Positions 10,336-22,741 of a stretch of DNA of 64,000 nucleotides are shown here, piece by piece; position 1 is the first letter of the stretch; each line of letters opens with the position of its first letter. The stretch comes from Corylus avellana (taxonomy: Eukaryota; Streptophyta; Magnoliopsida; Fagales; Betulaceae): contig NC_081550.1 of the NCBI RefSeq assembly GCF_901000735.1, positions 2,500,669 through 2,564,668 on the forward strand, given 5' to 3'. The notes beneath the pieces are model-generated. The model saw only the letters and a program-made list of their open reading frames with translations. It was not told the DNA's origin and made no database searches. The translations under genes were made by a program, and so were the position numbers.

Positions 10336-12634
10336 TGTTGGACTACTCCCTGAAGGAAAAGACCTTTGGAGAAGAACTATAGGGGTGCTCAAGAATTCCA
10401 TCTGATCTCCCTTAAAAGTATGAGTTAAGTAGAGAGATAGAGTTTGATTAGTAGCTCATCTCTTTATCTTCAGGAGATAATAATTTCATTAATTACTATC
10501 AAATATGACTTCTGTCCTCACTCTGATTGTAACTATTTAATTATTAGTTTTATATATAGATAAAGATGAACATTTAAAAAAAAAAAAAAAAAATTGTATA
10601 TTGTTTAATAAAATCTACATTATCTTTCAAAAATCAAACTGATTAACTGATCAAATCTTTTCATAATCTAAGTGTGATTTTAGTTGATCCAAATATTCAG
10701 GGTTTAGTGATGTGTCTATTTAGTGATGTGTTATTTTGTAGTTAGATATTAAGTTCCTCATATTTGGCTCATATTTTCTTATAAATTCAATAGATCAACT
10801 ATTAGATTTATGAAGTCTACCATTGACCTTACATAAGTCTACAAATTTAATGGTTGAATATAAAAAAATATGGGCTAAATATGACAAAAATATTGAAATC
10901 TAGCATTTCTCATTAAAAAACTAATAAAAATTTGAACAACTTCCACTCTTCTCTACAAATGAATCATAAGTTGTATTCCATGATATGCCTTCATTTTAGG
11001 AAAATTTAGAAGGTTTTGGTTTTACATAATATAGGGTTTTTTTTTTTTTTTTTTTGGGAGAAAGTCTAAACGTCTTGTTCCATCCAAATTTAGTGTACTT
11101 TGGTTTTGGTTTTACAATAAATGCAATTTTTTTTTTTTAGTGTTACTAAGCTATCGTTTTCCTTTTTACTCATGAGGAAAATATTATTTGGGGTGCTACA
11201 GATGTGATGGCTAATGTCCTACAGAGTGTTATTGAAGCACCCGCTACCTCATAGAATGATAAAAGCCTACCATTATTAAATAAAATGAAAGTGGGAAAGG
11301 AGAAGTTTAAATACCTTGAATTATTAAAGTTTGCATTTCCACTTAATAAAAGAATGAAATTCTTATATTCTTTGCTAGTAAGTAGAGCTTTGGCTTAGGA
11401 AATTGGTTTTTGTCCTATTTTCGGCTAAACGCCATGAGGGAGTGCCTGCGCCTTTTTATAGTTAAGTTTCTCAAGACATTAGTTTCTTAACAAGAAAGGA
11501 CTACTATAACCACACCCAAATAGAATCTTCAGAGATACCAAACCACACGATTTGAAGTGTGTCTCATCTTCTAGTGACTAATTGCAACTTTACTAGGTTT
11601 GGCTCGAAACAATACTTTAATTTTTATAGTCAAGGAATGATGATAAAGAAGCACACTCTTCAAGAAAGGTAACACTCCAAATGGTAAAAACCCATCGTAT
11701 GTAATAACAAGATCCTCAATCTGAAGCTCAAAGGCTTATGAAATCAATTTTCAAAGATCAAATAACATAATTGGAAAGAATGCAAAAATTTAGATAAATT
11801 TTTAATAAAGAACGCAAAAATTTAAACATAAAGAACGCAAATCTAATAATTGGATTTGGATATGATGAGAAAGAACGCAAAAATTATTGGGTGATTAAAA
11901 ACTCATATAACAAAATTAGGGAATTGGGTCATTACGAAGAATGTTCATTTCTAACCAAACGTCTTTCTTCTGCTTCCTTTGAAAACTTTTTCATTTTCAA
12001 GACAAATTTTGACGCATCGAAGTGAACCCGCTGAACCTCGTGAAACACTTTGAGCTTAACCTTATTTGTTTTGTAGGTACTCTTGGTTAAGGTTTGTTGT
12101 ACAATCAATTAGTTCTTCAATTATCATCCTTCCACGTCAATTTAGATAAATTGGAGCAGGTTATTTATACTACTTTTGCGCATTACAACTGAAAAACACT
12201 CTCATTTTTCTTTACTGTATACCGAATCCAATTAGCAATCTCAAATCCAATGTGTTGTGTTTGCCTCGAAAAAAAAAAAGATTTTTCTTTGTAGCACTTT
12301 CTACCATTCACAATCTAGTAATAGTATTTCTTCTTTTAATGGTTTAACTTTTCACCCATCTCAATCATTTGCAGTCAAAGGAAATATTTAGGTGGCAGCT
12401 TGTTTGAGAGTTTCTAGTATTCGTGTAACCCTATTGAACTGATTTTGTTGCTTCCTGGTCTTAGCTAGCCCTATTGAAAGGTCACCACTGCCACTAAGTA
12501 TCATCAAAAGGCAAAGAATAGAAATCCAGCAAAGAAACTCCCTGCAAATATTTTGAGCTAACTATTTCATTATGCAGTGCTACATTCGATATAGTTAGAC
12601 AACAAGAATTGCCCTAGCAGACAGTCACTGTCAC
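10336..12634. other. Intergenic region between NAC pseudogene and coiled-coil gene
   Basis: AT-rich and without recognisable genes. 11281-11770 repeats the sequence at 1-470. From 11513 onward the sequence recurs at 22742 with very few changes. A cluster of short direct repeats containing aaagaacgcaaa lies at about 11780-11890. Confidence 0.5.
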
Positions 12635-15600
12635 TCACTCTCTCAAATAGGTCTCCGCCATATCGGTCGGGAGGGGGCTATGCAAAGGGAAAATGGCTCT
12701 GCTATTTTGCCTCATCAGCAATGATGAGTTGCTAATATCTCGGAAAGGTGATCGTTTTGGAGCAGTAGATGTATGTGCTTTTCTTCTTCCATCACTTGAG
12801 GCCTCCTTGCTGACATTATCTCTAGTACAGTGATTCTCCTTCAAGCGACAAACTAGTACTCGCTTCTCCATCTCGTTTTGTGCATCCTGGGTGATTCCTG
12901 GAGCCCTCATAACTCCTGAGTTTTGATCCTTCTTCATCGATTCAAGCTCACAGCGGAGCGCAGACATTTCCCCTTGTAGCGCATTTGCTTTGCTTTCAGA
13001 TGAAAGAGCCTTCTGTCTCCATTCTTGCACCTGGAGATAAAAAATATAATACTCAATAGTTTAATCAATTTGGCCTTTTAAACATCACAAGAGATGGGAA
13101 AAAATATCTATCATTCTTGTATAAGCCCCAATGGTATGAAATAAAATACCAAACCTCTAAATCATCAAAAAGAGCGACCAAGATTTGAGTCTTATGCTTA
13201 ATTTTACTCTTACTTCGATGTTATTTTGTAATTCTAAAACAGGTGGTAGACGATATGATTTTGAAATTACAACTGAATTCCAATATACTCCATTTGTTAG
13301 AATGTATTGGCTGCATAAACATCCAAAATTGCAATGATATATTAAGTGATATTTTCCAACAAACTACATTAATTGGCCATAGAACCCAGAAAAGAGCCTT
13401 TTGCATAAAAATTCAATATAGATAAACTAAAACCAAGAAAATCTTGGGATAGATAATGAGACAAAAGCATAGGACAATTGACAAGGGTTTGTTGTACAAA
13501 ATCTTACATCAGCGCGTAGGGACTGGATTTGATAATCAGAGTTGAGGGCTCGATCTTCCCAAAAGTCTCGAGAAGCCTGCAATTCTTCCATCTCCTTCCT
13601 CACTTGCCCTAGCATCTCCTGCATCTGTGACCATTGCTCTGTCTCAACTCGGACTTGCTCTACAATTTTTCGCACTACAGCCTTGCAACGCCCTGAGCAC
13701 AGGTTATCGTCACGGGACATTGTCTCCTGTGGAAGAGTATATATATCCAAGTTTAAAAAGGAATTCAATATCCCCTATCAGTTTGTCATGATCTTTAACA
13801 AAAAAGATATGCATGGAGCTTTTGTAGGTCCAATGCAAATTACAAGAAATTTTGGGAAAGAACCCTTGCTCCACTTCTTTAGGTGATCCTAACATGCTGT
13901 ATTAGTTGGGGCTTGTAATGCCTAGTATAGTAGTAGGGACATTCGAAGGCCCTTAGAAAATCTTGAACAATGAAACAACAAGAAACATGTGCTTATCAGG
14001 AAAAGTAAAGAAAGACCTTAAGGAAAGTGTATCAACATGGGTAACAATTGAAAGAGAGATGGCAAGGCTGATCTGAGGAAGTTTAAATTATGCAGTACAA
14101 ACCAGTATCAAACCACTTATGTTAACAAGTTGTTCAAAATATTGCAAATGTGAAAAAAAAAAAAAATCTGAAAACAAACTATATCTCTGTAAAATCACTT
14201 GTTCATTGAGGAGAGACAAAACATAGCAAACAAAGAAGTAAGGATGTGCCTGATCAGGTTGTCTTATTGAGGAAGAAGATGAATTAGGAAATTCAATTCG
14301 CTTGGAAGAGGAGGCAGAACTGGCAACAGAGCTGTTTGATGTAGAAAGCATTGATCTATACTCCTCTTCCATTCTGTTTAACAAAATCCCCTTTGACAGC
14401 CCCTCCATCTTCCTTCTTAGAATCTCCACCTGCGAAATCTTTGCAAACCAATGTTACCCAAGTTATAGATGGGGATTGTAAATGTTTAAAATAGTTAATA
14501 AAAACAATAATGACAATAATGCAGGCTTTGGCTGTTGAGAATCAACCTCCTCTATTAGTTTGTATTCTTTTCTTTATTTATATGAACCAAAAAGAAGATG
14601 TATGAATTGAAAATAGTAAAGCTTTGCTTTGGAGGCTTAGAAAATTTATGAAAAGAAAAGAAGTCAGAGAATTGACCTTAAATTATCCATTACATATGCC
14701 TCGAGAACAAAAAAAACTCCACTCAACTTTGTCTGATAAAATTATAGGGTAACAACATAAAGCTGATTCAAAACTAATGGTTGCTTCCTTTTATTATTGA
14801 GGGCAGTCAAAGATAGAGTTCAAGTAATTGAATAGCAGCATGGTGCATCAAAATATGGAATGATGATACTAATTAGTGAAAGACAGATCATTCTTACATT
14901 GCATTTGCCACTTGAAACAAAGCTCTCATCGACTCTACAACCTGTTTTGATTGACAAGCTTGCTTCCGCCATCTCCCGTATCTCCTTAACGGATGAGATC
15001 TCCTCCGCGCATATTTCGTCCGATGGTACTCCAAACTTCTCTAGCCGTCTCTGAAGAAGAGACACTTGTTTATCAAAATTACTGTACTTCTTAGCTTGGA
15101 GACCCTTTACTCCTGAACTCCTTTGCAACTTCTCTAGTTTCTCTACCAGGTCTTGGATCTCTTCCTCCAATATCAAGCTCACATTCTTTCCTTCACAAAT
15201 TTTCTTTCTTCCCTAGAAACCAATCACCAACCCCTAGTTAGCAGAAGAAATTCATGGTAAACAACATAGTATGCAACTTAAGCAATTAATAGAGGCCAAA
15301 AAACCATAGCCTCTGGTTGGTTGCTGAGACAACAGTGGACAAAAAAAAAAAAAAAAAAAAAAAAAGAAACAAGAAAATCTGGGCCTAGATAAATTCAAAT
15401 TGATATATTTATCAAGCAGCAAATGGTGACAAAATGATTGAAATAGGACAAGCTAGAAACTGATCAAACAGTAACAGAAACAGGAACCTTTTACTGTTTT
15501 AGTTCTTTTGAAACAAATAGATTACTATTTCCGCACCAAAGTTCGATGCTTTCACACTCTCACGAATGATCCAGATACAATAAGACGAAATTCCTCATCT

Positions 15601-16283
15601 TATATTTTAAAAATGTCCCACTACTTTTTTCAAACGGCTATCTATCTTTGATGCCACTTCCACAGTTCCACCAATATTTGGCTTTCTCTAGCTCCAAACA
15701 TGACAATTCAAAATTTTGAAATTTCTTTTTCTTTTCTTTTCCTGCATTTCTTTAGCAGAAAAACAGACCATACAAATGAATATAAAAATCAAACAGAGAA
15801 AGAGGAAGAAAGAGAGAGACTAACAGAAACCAAAGTCTGAACAGCGGATCTCAGAGTCTTCTCCATCTTCACCCGGCTCCTCTCCAACTTCTTGACAGCG
15901 ACCTCCCTCTCCATCCTCAACAAATTACACTCAGCCCTCAACATCTCCGCCTGGAACCTCCACTTCTCCTCCACCATCTCACTACTACTACTACTATCCT
16001 CAACTCTCACTCTCCTCCTCTCACATGCCCCACCGCCATAGTCGAACACCACTATTGGAACCCCAGTTCTTGAAAATGCACGCTCTTGATCAAAAAGCGC
16101 CTCCAGCTTGCCTTGACGGTCACGCCGGGCCTCGGCGGAGGCAGGTTTGGAAGCCACCGTCTTGGTGACTCTCCGCCGAGGCCGGCGTGGCAAATGGAGG
16201 ATTCTTGGGGTCGGCGGCGGTGGTGGGTATTGCCATTTTGCTCTTCTTGTTGCAGTTGTTGTTGTTGTTGTTGTTGTTGACAT
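12635..16283 (-). CDS. Coiled-coil protein of unknown function, copy 1 (522 aa)
   Basis: Five exons on the minus strand, all joined in phase 0: 15825-16283, 14898-15212, 14250-14429, 13508-13726 and 12635-13030. The N-terminus is Thr-rich (MSTTTTTTTTATRRAKWQY), then Pro-rich and basic. From about residue 110 the protein is mostly heptad-like coiled coil: EEIQDLVEKLEKLQR, LLQRRLEKFGVPSDEI, VRKEMEELQASRDFWEDRAL and VQEWRQKALSSESKANALQ. The C-terminal 60 residues are Ser/Arg-rich and probably disordered (KRSPFRDISNSSLLMRQNS). It recalls plant golgin/USO1-like or filament-like coiled-coil proteins, but I cannot assign a family with certainty. The third intron would use a GC donor (CAG/GC); a weaker GT donor 21 nt further downstream is the alternative. 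All other junctions are GT-AG. Confidence 0.8.
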
Positions 16284-18685
16284 TCTCTACACTCCACCAA
16301 CTTTGTTTAGCTTTTGGGTTCCAAAATATGGGTGGTTTTGGGTTTATAGCTTGAGAGCGAAAGCAAGAGAAAGCTTGGACTTTGGCAAACGAAAGTTACC
16401 AACTTTGTTCTTTTGGGTTTGAAAAAAGAGGCCTTGTGGGTGGTTTTATCGCGAGGGTTTTGCGAGAAAGACGCAGGGAGAAGGAAAGAGCTGGAGAAGT
16501 AATAGGCGTGCAACCTCGTTAGTATGAAAAAAACAGGGGATTTCAAATGAAAGCTGTGAGTGTTCTTTTTGCTTAGTAAATAGGAGTAATTTACTGCCTA
16601 CCTTGGACCTTGTTAGTGTCTGGGAATTTGAACAAGATTTGTACTGCTAGTTATTGTCTCTTCCTGTCTCATGACCAATTTGCCCTTTTCATTTGGGATT
16701 TTTTTTTTCTTATTCATTCTTCTCTCGAGTTAGAGTGTCGGTGGCTATTACAACTTTAATTATAATTTTTTTTTTTTTTAATTTGTCTGTCATATTTTAT
16801 TATTTATTTTTTAATTTATGTTGTGTTATGTGACAATCATAGATTGCACGTTAGTTTATAAGAGATTGTAATAAAAACCTTAAACATTTCATTTTCCATT
16901 TAGAGCTCTACCACGTTTTTTTTTTTTGGGTTTTGTGTTTTATTTTATATTATTTAAGGATTAGCTTGCTAGAGGTAAAAGGGAACAAAAACTGCTAAGG
17001 TACCGTTTGGCTTTTGTGGGAGCTTTAATTTTCATGCAAAACAGAACAAAGGAGAAATAGGGTGTAGTATATGCTATAGGTATTTGAAGAAGCCCTTTCA
17101 AATTAAGGATTTGAATGTGAGATTTGTTAGTGATCAATTACATTAAATATGTATTCACCAACCAAAATCTCAAGATATGTGTTTAATGTAATTGTTCATC
17201 TATAAAAATAAAAAAATTTAAAAAAAATTATCATTTAATCTGTAGATCTACATGCAGGTTTCACAAATTTAGTGATAGATTTACTCATTTATTATACGAA
17301 GATAGACAACAGAATATAAAAACCAAACATTTCACAAATCTCAATTTAAATATAATCATCTCCATTTCAAGTAAATGAGGCATATAAGCCATGTCCCTTA
17401 CAAATATTTGGCTTTGAAGCCTCGTGTTGTATAATGCAAATGCTAATATTTAGTCACTATTTTATAACATTCAACAAAGAATATTTAAGTAAGAAGTCAT
17501 TTTGCATCATTAAATAGTGATGATGTAAATCTCACCCATCCTCCTTTGTGTGAAATGAATTTGGGTCTAGTACACATCTAATTGAATCAGGATTGGTGGC
17601 AATTTATTGTTGTTCGAACTACAGTCTGCTGAATCCTTGCACGAGAAAGGACATTGATGTTCAAACACATGCTCCAACAATCAGAGATCTATTTGAACAC
17701 ATAAGCTCCATTGGATCGGATCCTCCCTCAGTTGCTTATTCGAATTGACTGCTCAAGCTAACTATACTTGAAATTTTTCTGATTTTTTTTTTTTTTTGGG
17801 TCTAGCACTCAGCTTTGTATCTAATCAATACAAACATGATATCATCACCCATTTCCCACCATTTGGCAAAGTTCAAATATGGTACTATTTTATATTTTAT
17901 AAGTGCAGTAGAATCTAAATACAGTGCACTAAAATCATTATTAACTCTCATGTACGTAGTAATAATATTTACCACAAAATTTACCAATTCCGAGATGTTT
18001 GCAATTAAACTTTTTCATTATGAAATATTTTAGCAAACAAAAAGCTATAAAATAATCATACAAAAACCCAAAATACACAGATTTAGTCATAATAACTACA
18101 CTAAAAACTTTTGTTTATGAGAAAAGAAAAAGACATTTGAGTGAAAACTGAAAAATAACAATAACAAGACAAGAATAATTAATTGGGACAACCTCTTTTT
18201 TTTTTTTTTTTTGTCAGCTTATGTTTAAAGGAAGTCACAAAGAACAAGGTGCAGTCAGTGTCACTGTCTAATTTTTACTTCACATCAATAAATAAAGTGG
18301 TCCGTGCCGTTGAAGTTGTTGCTTATAAATAATTAATGAATTTCGTTTTAGTTCTCATTTATTTTCATTTCTGACAACCTTATTCCCCACCCATCTTTCA
18401 CTCAAAACTCCAAAAAAATTAAATAAATAAATAAAAAACTTGATTCTCTCGGTCTTCACGAACCCTTTTTTTTTTGTTTAATTAATTAATTAATTAATTA
18501 CTTGATTATCATTTCAAAGGGTAGTGAGGGCACCAAATCCCAGAGAAGCAAATGCTCTTGTAAGTGAGTGAAGCATGCCCCATGTCTATATAAAACAAAC
18601 AGTTGAATTGTTTAGCTACTGATTATCATATTATATTTTTTTATTTTCTGTTTAGGTTAAATTTTGTGTCTAATACATTATTACA
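16284..18685. other. Upstream region of the coiled-coil gene
   Basis: The region holds the 5' UTR and promoter of the coiled-coil gene, then AT-rich spacer up to the first N gap. It contains an AATT microsatellite near 18479-18500 and a segment (about 17152-17318) that is absent from the otherwise matching sequence near 28400. No further genes seen. Confidence 0.5.
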
Positions 18686-18785
18686 NNNNNNNNNNNNNNN
18701 NNNNNNNNNNNNNNNNNNNNNNNNNNNNNNNNNNNNNNNNNNNNNNNNNNNNNNNNNNNNNNNNNNNNNNNNNNNNNNNNNNNNN
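18686..18785. other. Assembly gap of 100 N
   Basis: Exactly 100 N, the usual placeholder for a gap of unknown size. The left flank (end of the coiled-coil upstream region) and right flank (DUF1138 intron) are not neighbours in the other copies. Confidence 0.95.
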
Positions 18786-19453
18786 CAAATAGGAAAGTCA
18801 AAGATAACACCTTGGAAACCTTCTCATATCCAACAAAATAAGTAACAAAAAAACTGCTTGATTATAAACGAGAAAAGTGAAATTGAAAACAGAAATCATA
18901 ACTAAGCTTCAAATTTATTTATTTATTATTATTATTATTTTTTTTTGAAAAAAAAAAAAAAAAAGTGAACAAATTTTAAGTATCGAGGATACTTAAATTA
19001 ATGGTGCGAATGCAATGTCGAAAAAGTAACCTCAGTTTGAGTCCCTGAGGTTATATTAGGGATGCGTTGTATATTTAAGAAGAAATATAGTTTCTAATGG
19101 CAACGAGAGAGAGAATAAATTGCAAGGCACAATGAAAATTTTCAAAAGAAAGGCACAAAGAGTCAATAACAGACAACAAAAAAACGTAAAACCCAGTATT
19201 CCATTTCCTGTATTTTTCCAAATTTTCTAAGAAACCAAGCAGATAATTGGTTACCCAAATAAAAGCACAAGACAATAAATTCGAATAAACCCATTTCAGA
19301 TCATACAATAAAAAGCACTTGAACGCACAGAGCAACCAAACAAGAAGTGATGGCAAGCTATAAAATTAATAAGTCCAATGAAAGCGCAAATCAAACCTAG
19401 AAGAAATTTACATCCACCCGCATAGATTTAGAGAGAGATGAAAAGGAACTCAC

Positions 19454-19535
19454 CGAGAGTTTTTGTTCCGAAACTCTGAAGAAAATAGTCGAAGATGCGC
19501 TTAAACGTTGCGGGCTTGCGTATGGCAGATTTATA
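19454..19535 (-). pseudogene. Orphan 5' UTR exon and TATA box of the second DUF1138 copy
   Basis: The UTR exon (about 19454-19505), its GTGAGT donor and the TATAAA at 19530-19535 match 4667-4748. The coding exons would lie in the preceding N gap, so this copy is incomplete in the assembly and not necessarily broken in the plant. Confidence 0.6.
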
Positions 19536-20320
19536 AGCTGAGGAATTCACCAATCCTGATCTTCCACATTTTAGAATTCTATTGGCTGACCCGTTTGTAT
19601 TGACAGCTTATAATATCCTTCTGAATCCGGTTGAGTGCCCGACCCGTTTGATTCAAAATAATTTTACCAACAGAGAAAAAACGAATCAAACCAAGAAAAC
19701 CAACAAATTACCAAAGCATTCACATTTAACTCTACAAATATTTAGCTGAAATTTAGTTTAAAAATACCTTCTTTTTTTTCTTTTCTTTTTTTTCTTATAT
19801 TAACTACCAATTTTTTTAAAATACTTATATCTGCTTCAGCATTTTTAGTTATCTATTTTTATGGTTTAATTTAAAATACACTTTATGTATTTTCATTATT
19901 TTCAAAGAGAGCGAAACATATTGATTTTTTTTATTATTATTTTTTTTTTTTTAAATGCTTTGTTGAGCTGTAGTGTTTGGCAAATATGATTGCTCTAGAA
20001 AGGATTTTCTTGACAATGAGTATGGAGATGATGAAGAGGAAATAAATAATAAAAGAAAGACATGAAAAGACTATTATGTCCTTCTCAATAAAAATAAATA
20101 AATAAATAAATATATATATCGTAAGGGTGACAACAAGCCATAATTAAGGGAAACTAAATTGGAGTACTATAATATAACAATACTAAACAAACATATATTA
20201 CATAAATCAACCCTTAAGAAAATCCATAATTAGTGACATAAAATGAAATAACAAGCTAAAACATAAAGGCATTAAATTAATGCCTAAGGCTAAGAAAAAT
20301 CATAAATCATAAATGATCTG

Positions 20321-21859
20321 TCAGTCCGTACGTCTGCCCAAATCATTATTCAGGATATCATCATCCATCGGATTATAATTGAGAATTTTAGAGAGCAAAT
20401 CATCAAAGTCGTTGTCCGTACATCCGCCCAAATCATCATTCAGGATATCATCATCTATCGGATTATAATTGAGAATTTTAGAGAGCAAATCATCAAAGTT
20501 GTTGTCCGTACAGATGCCTTGCATGGTATGATATTGATTTCCATAATTGCTGCTATCCACTCCCCCTGTAAATTGATGATTATCAGGCCGGTTTGCAACC
20601 ACATTATTTCCTCCTGGTCCTGGAAATTGATGATCAGGCCTGTTTGAAGCCATATAGTTGGGTTGATCATTTATCCGGGATGCATTTTGGAGTAGTTGTT
20701 GTTGCTGTGGCATCATAGTGTTGTACTGCTGCGGCAGCATATAGTTGTGCTGCTGCTGCTGCATACAGTAATGCATATCCACAACAGGCTTATCAATCGG
20801 ATGATGATAATGGGAAGGTGCGGATTCAACTGAAGTCGGGTTTGAAGTTGAGGCTATCAGATGATCATGGGAAGTTGTTTTGGATCCAGCTGAAGTCAGG
20901 TTTGAAGTTGAGGCTATCAGATGATCATGGGAAGAAGTTGTGGATCCAGCTGAAGTCGGGTTTGAAGTTGATGGATCCTCATCATCTGTACCCGTAATGG
21001 TTTTAGATTTATGAGTGGTGTTGTAATAGATCATACATAAGACTTCATCCAACTGGAGAAAGAAAGAAAGAAAGAAATTCATGATCAAGTGATGATCGAG
21101 TAATATATATATATATGGATGCTAAAATGAAAAAAAGGATGAAAAATTAAGCCATGCGCGTACTATCATGTCATTTGCAGATGTTCTCTTTCGACGAGGA
21201 GCATCGTTGATCCTATATTCATGCATAATCCAATGGGACTTGCGACCTCTGGGAGCTTTTCCTTCGTAAAACACCAGTGACTTCTTAAACCCAACAACAA
21301 TATTTCTTGCATCTTTAATTGACTTGTCAGCTCCGCTAGCCTTCCAATATCCATCACCCGTTGATCGATTTGGTCGATCTCTATTTGGGTACTTTCTTTC
21401 TCTTGGTGTGAAAAAGTGCCATTCCCCTTTTCCGTTATCTTTTTCTTTGTATATTTCTTCAATCAATTCCAAAAAATGTTATAATATGTTAACAAAAAAA
21501 ATTTCAAATAACAAGGGAACGAATATAATGATAAAAGGGTATATGTTACGTATGAAAAAAACACTATATATATATATTACAGTGATTGAAACAAAAAAGA
21601 GGGATTTTTGAGGAGGATCGGAGGAACCTGTAAGAATGTTTGGGTTGTATTGATAAACGTTAGCCTGGATGATCTGGTTTCGTGGCTGGGGCTTCTGGCA
21701 GGAAGTGATTAGCTCCTGTTCAGTGGCGAACCTAATCCCAGATGGGAGATTCTTGAAGCAGTCAATACAATCTTCTAGGATATAATTGTAATCGAAATCG
21801 AAATCGAAATCTAAATCTAAAATATCAGCAGAATCCATCACATTCGGGTTCACCTCCAT
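20321..21859 (-). CDS. NAC-domain transcription factor, copy 1b (418 aa)
   Basis: Same three-exon structure as the gene at 5867-7303: 21628-21859, 21164-21456 and 20321-21052. Exons 1 and 2 are nearly identical, with a degenerate subdomain A ([14 protein letters not shown]) and intact subdomains C-D; one visible change is NRDRPNR for NGDRPNR. The tail differs. A 90-bp direct duplication (units from 20336 and 20426) repeats the acidic module [19 protein letters not shown], and the protein ends DLGRRTD rather than DLGWDHL. The Gln run is one residue longer ([11 protein letters not shown]). If the acidic module is an activation domain, this version carries two. It is either the allele or a recent paralogue of the first copy. 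Confidence 0.85.
20336..20515 (-). repeat. 90-bp direct duplication encoding a doubled acidic module
   Basis: Two units begin gcccaaatcat at 20336 and 20426. The reading frame is kept, so the encoded 30-residue module is doubled. The copy at 5867 has a single unit. Confidence 0.85.
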
Positions 21860-22641
21860 TGTTGGACTACTCCTGGCCTGCTGACGCAAAAGATATTTGG
21901 AGAAGAAAACGTAAGCTTAATATATAGAAAACTCTAGAATTCTATCTCCCTTAAAATTAAGTATGAGTTAAGTAGAGAGATGTACGTTTAAATTTTGTAT
22001 ATTGTTTAATAGATGATTAATGTAGCTACATTATCTTTTAAAAATCAAACTGATTAACTGATAAAATCTAAGTGATTTAACCTATAAATTCAAATATTTA
22101 TCGGTTAAGATTGTTTAATTTGTTCTCTTCTAGGATATGCTTTTGAGATTTATTTCCATTCAACTTCATCTATATATTTTTTTCAAATATACCATTAAAT
22201 CTGTTGCACCACCTATATGTGGATCGTACATATCTAATTGTAAATTTAAAAAAGAGTTAGATATATAAGAGATAAACAATATTCGAAAGTAATTTTTGAA
22301 ATTTGACATATATCATGTTATCCAAAGATGATCTTGCGGTCAACTATATATATCGACAACGCTTATTTTGATTTATTTGTGTTCAAGTATACATGACATA
22401 TTAAGATATTTACTTTTATTAGCTGAACCAATTGAGATATATAATATAATTAGTCAAACAATTCGAAAATAACACCTATTCGATCAGAACATTAATTCAA
22501 TCTCATGAATCAAATTAAAGAGTTCAATTTAATATTCTTAGTTAAATACCCTCGAACTCTTTGAACATAATCATCTTCAGTCCAATTTGAGGGGTATTTT
22601 TGTCTTTTCACTTTTTAAGTGGACAAAAATACCCATCCACT

Positions 22642-22741
22642 NNNNNNNNNNNNNNNNNNNNNNNNNNNNNNNNNNNNNNNNNNNNNNNNNNNNNNNNNNN
22701 NNNNNNNNNNNNNNNNNNNNNNNNNNNNNNNNNNNNNNNNN
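22642..22741. other. Assembly gap of 100 N
   Basis: The gap replaces what is 8061-11512 in the first copy (hairpin MITE, reductase fragment, NAC pseudogene). Confidence 0.95.

Larger units (their letters stand above)
18786..22641. repeat. Second copy of 3984-8060 (DUF1138 5' end plus NAC gene)
   Basis: The segment follows 3984-8060 almost base for base. It differs by small indels (for example the 26-bp stretch at about 4337-4362 is missing, between two copies of gcacaaag) and lacks the 77-bp duplication. It begins inside the DUF1138 UTR intron and stops inside the hairpin MITE, both at N gaps. Confidence 0.9.

Noticed and set aside
16052..16422. Open frames with Gln, Cys or Val runs opposite or beside exon 1 of the coiled-coil gene (and at 27288-27658)
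   Set aside because: They are alternative frames of the Thr-encoding trinucleotide repeat and Pro-rich segment of the real exon.
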